Shown: positions 6,765 to 7,182 of the stretch, piece by piece
Position numbering within the stretch: the stretch's first letter is position 1
Layout: every line of letters begins with the position of its first letter
Assembly (NCBI GenBank): GCA_905192625.1
Contig: CAJJLI010000092.1
Location: 1-7,182 of the forward strand
Length of the DNA: 7,182 bases
Direction of reading: 5' to 3'
Source of the DNA: an uncultured Clostridium sp.
GTDB lineage: Bacteria > Bacillota > Clostridia > Lachnospirales > Lachnospiraceae
Program-made: the position numbers and the translations under genes
The notes under the pieces: model-generated
What the model was told of the DNA's origin: nothing
What the model saw: the letters and a program-made list of their open reading frames with translations, nothing else
The model's database searches: none

Positions 6765-7182
6765 ATGTGATCGGTTTTAAAGAAGCAAAATGTAAAAATT
6801 GTTACAAATGCGTCCGCAACTGTGATGTAAAGGCAATCACGGTGAAAGATTCACAAGCTTATATTATGAATGATAAATGTATTCTTTGCGGCCATTGCCT
6901 AGAAGTATGTCCTCAAAATGCCAAAACACTCATTAGTGACTTAAGACTTGTAAAGCAATATATAAAGCAAGGATATAAAACCATTGTTTCCTTAGCACCT
7001 GCATACCTTGGCGTTTTAAAATATAATAAACCTGGGCAAGTAATACGTGCTCTATTGAATTTAGGTTTTAGTGCTGTCCACGAAACTGCTGAGGGGGCTG
7101 CTTACGTAACCAGAGATTATTTACGCCTAATCAAAGAAGCAAAGATGGAAAACATCATAACTACTTGCTGCCCTAGTGTAAA
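6761..7182 (+). CDS. [FeFe]-hydrogenase-like iron-sulfur protein, sensory/putative type (3' partial)
   Basis: N-terminal 140 residues of a protein cut by the window edge. What is seen: two [4Fe-4S] ferredoxin motifs, C11-X2-C14-X2-C17-X3-C21 (CKNCYKCVRNC) and C40-X2-C43-X2-C46-X3-C50 followed by P51; then the start of the hydrogenase large-subunit domain (TIVSLAPAYLG at about 75-85, GFSAVHETAEGA at about 107-118); and at the very end TTCCPSV (134-140), the position of the first H-cluster motif, usually TSCCPxW. Having only two [4Fe-4S] clusters and no N-terminal [2Fe-2S] domain, with Val in place of Trp, fits the group C/D (sensory or uncharacterised) [FeFe] hydrogenases better than the catalytic group A enzymes. 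Group C members usually carry a C-terminal PAS domain, which would lie beyond the window. It is coupled to the upstream ferredoxin by an ATGA overlap. The hydrogenase family is well supported; the subgroup is an inference. Confidence 0.85.
   Translation, partial: MNVIGFKEAKCKNCYKCVRNCDVKAITVKDSQAYIMNDKCILCGHCLEVCPQNAKTLISDLRLVKQYIKQGYKTIVSLAPAYLGVLKYNKPGQVIRALLNLGFSAVHETAEGAAYVTRDYLRLIKEAKMENIITTCCPSV

Overview
The window looks like chromosomal DNA from a low-GC, anaerobic, fermentative Firmicute, most likely a member of the Clostridia (Lachnospiraceae-like). The grounds are the AT-rich codon use, strong AAGGAGG-type ribosome binding sites, a QueT transporter, a long YfhO-type membrane protein, a secreted transglutaminase-like/Big2 protein and the start of an [FeFe]-hydrogenase operon. 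The genus cannot be fixed from the sequence alone.

Layout, left to right: (1) the 3' part of a queT-family gene for a queuosine-precursor transporter (+), whose start lies before the window; (2) a large YfhO-family polytopic membrane protein (+), 100 bp downstream; (3) a compact bidirectional terminator shared with the convergent gene asnS, whose loop is occupied by a 52-bp IS3-like palindromic element; (4) asnS, asparaginyl-tRNA synthetase (-), with its own extended -10 promoter and a leader of about 145 nt; (5) a secreted transglutaminase-like protein with a C-terminal Big2 domain (-); (6) a divergent intergenic region of 230 bp; (7) a two-gene + strand unit: a small thioredoxin-like [2Fe-2S] ferredoxin and, overlapping it by ATGA, the N-terminal part of a hydrogenase-like protein with two [4Fe-4S] motifs and the first H-cluster motif, cut by the right edge.

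The genes do not form one pathway. The informative spots are the right edge and the YfhO/asnS terminator. At the right edge, a translationally coupled ferredoxin/hydrogenase pair carries a non-canonical H-cluster motif and lies behind a Rex-like operator candidate at the predicted transcription start. At the terminator, a tiny inverted-repeat element with a 3-bp flanking duplication appears to have landed exactly in the centre of a perfect palindrome. I saw no CRISPR array, tRNA, rRNA, complete insertion sequence or phage module, and no clear evidence of a wholly new multi-gene system.
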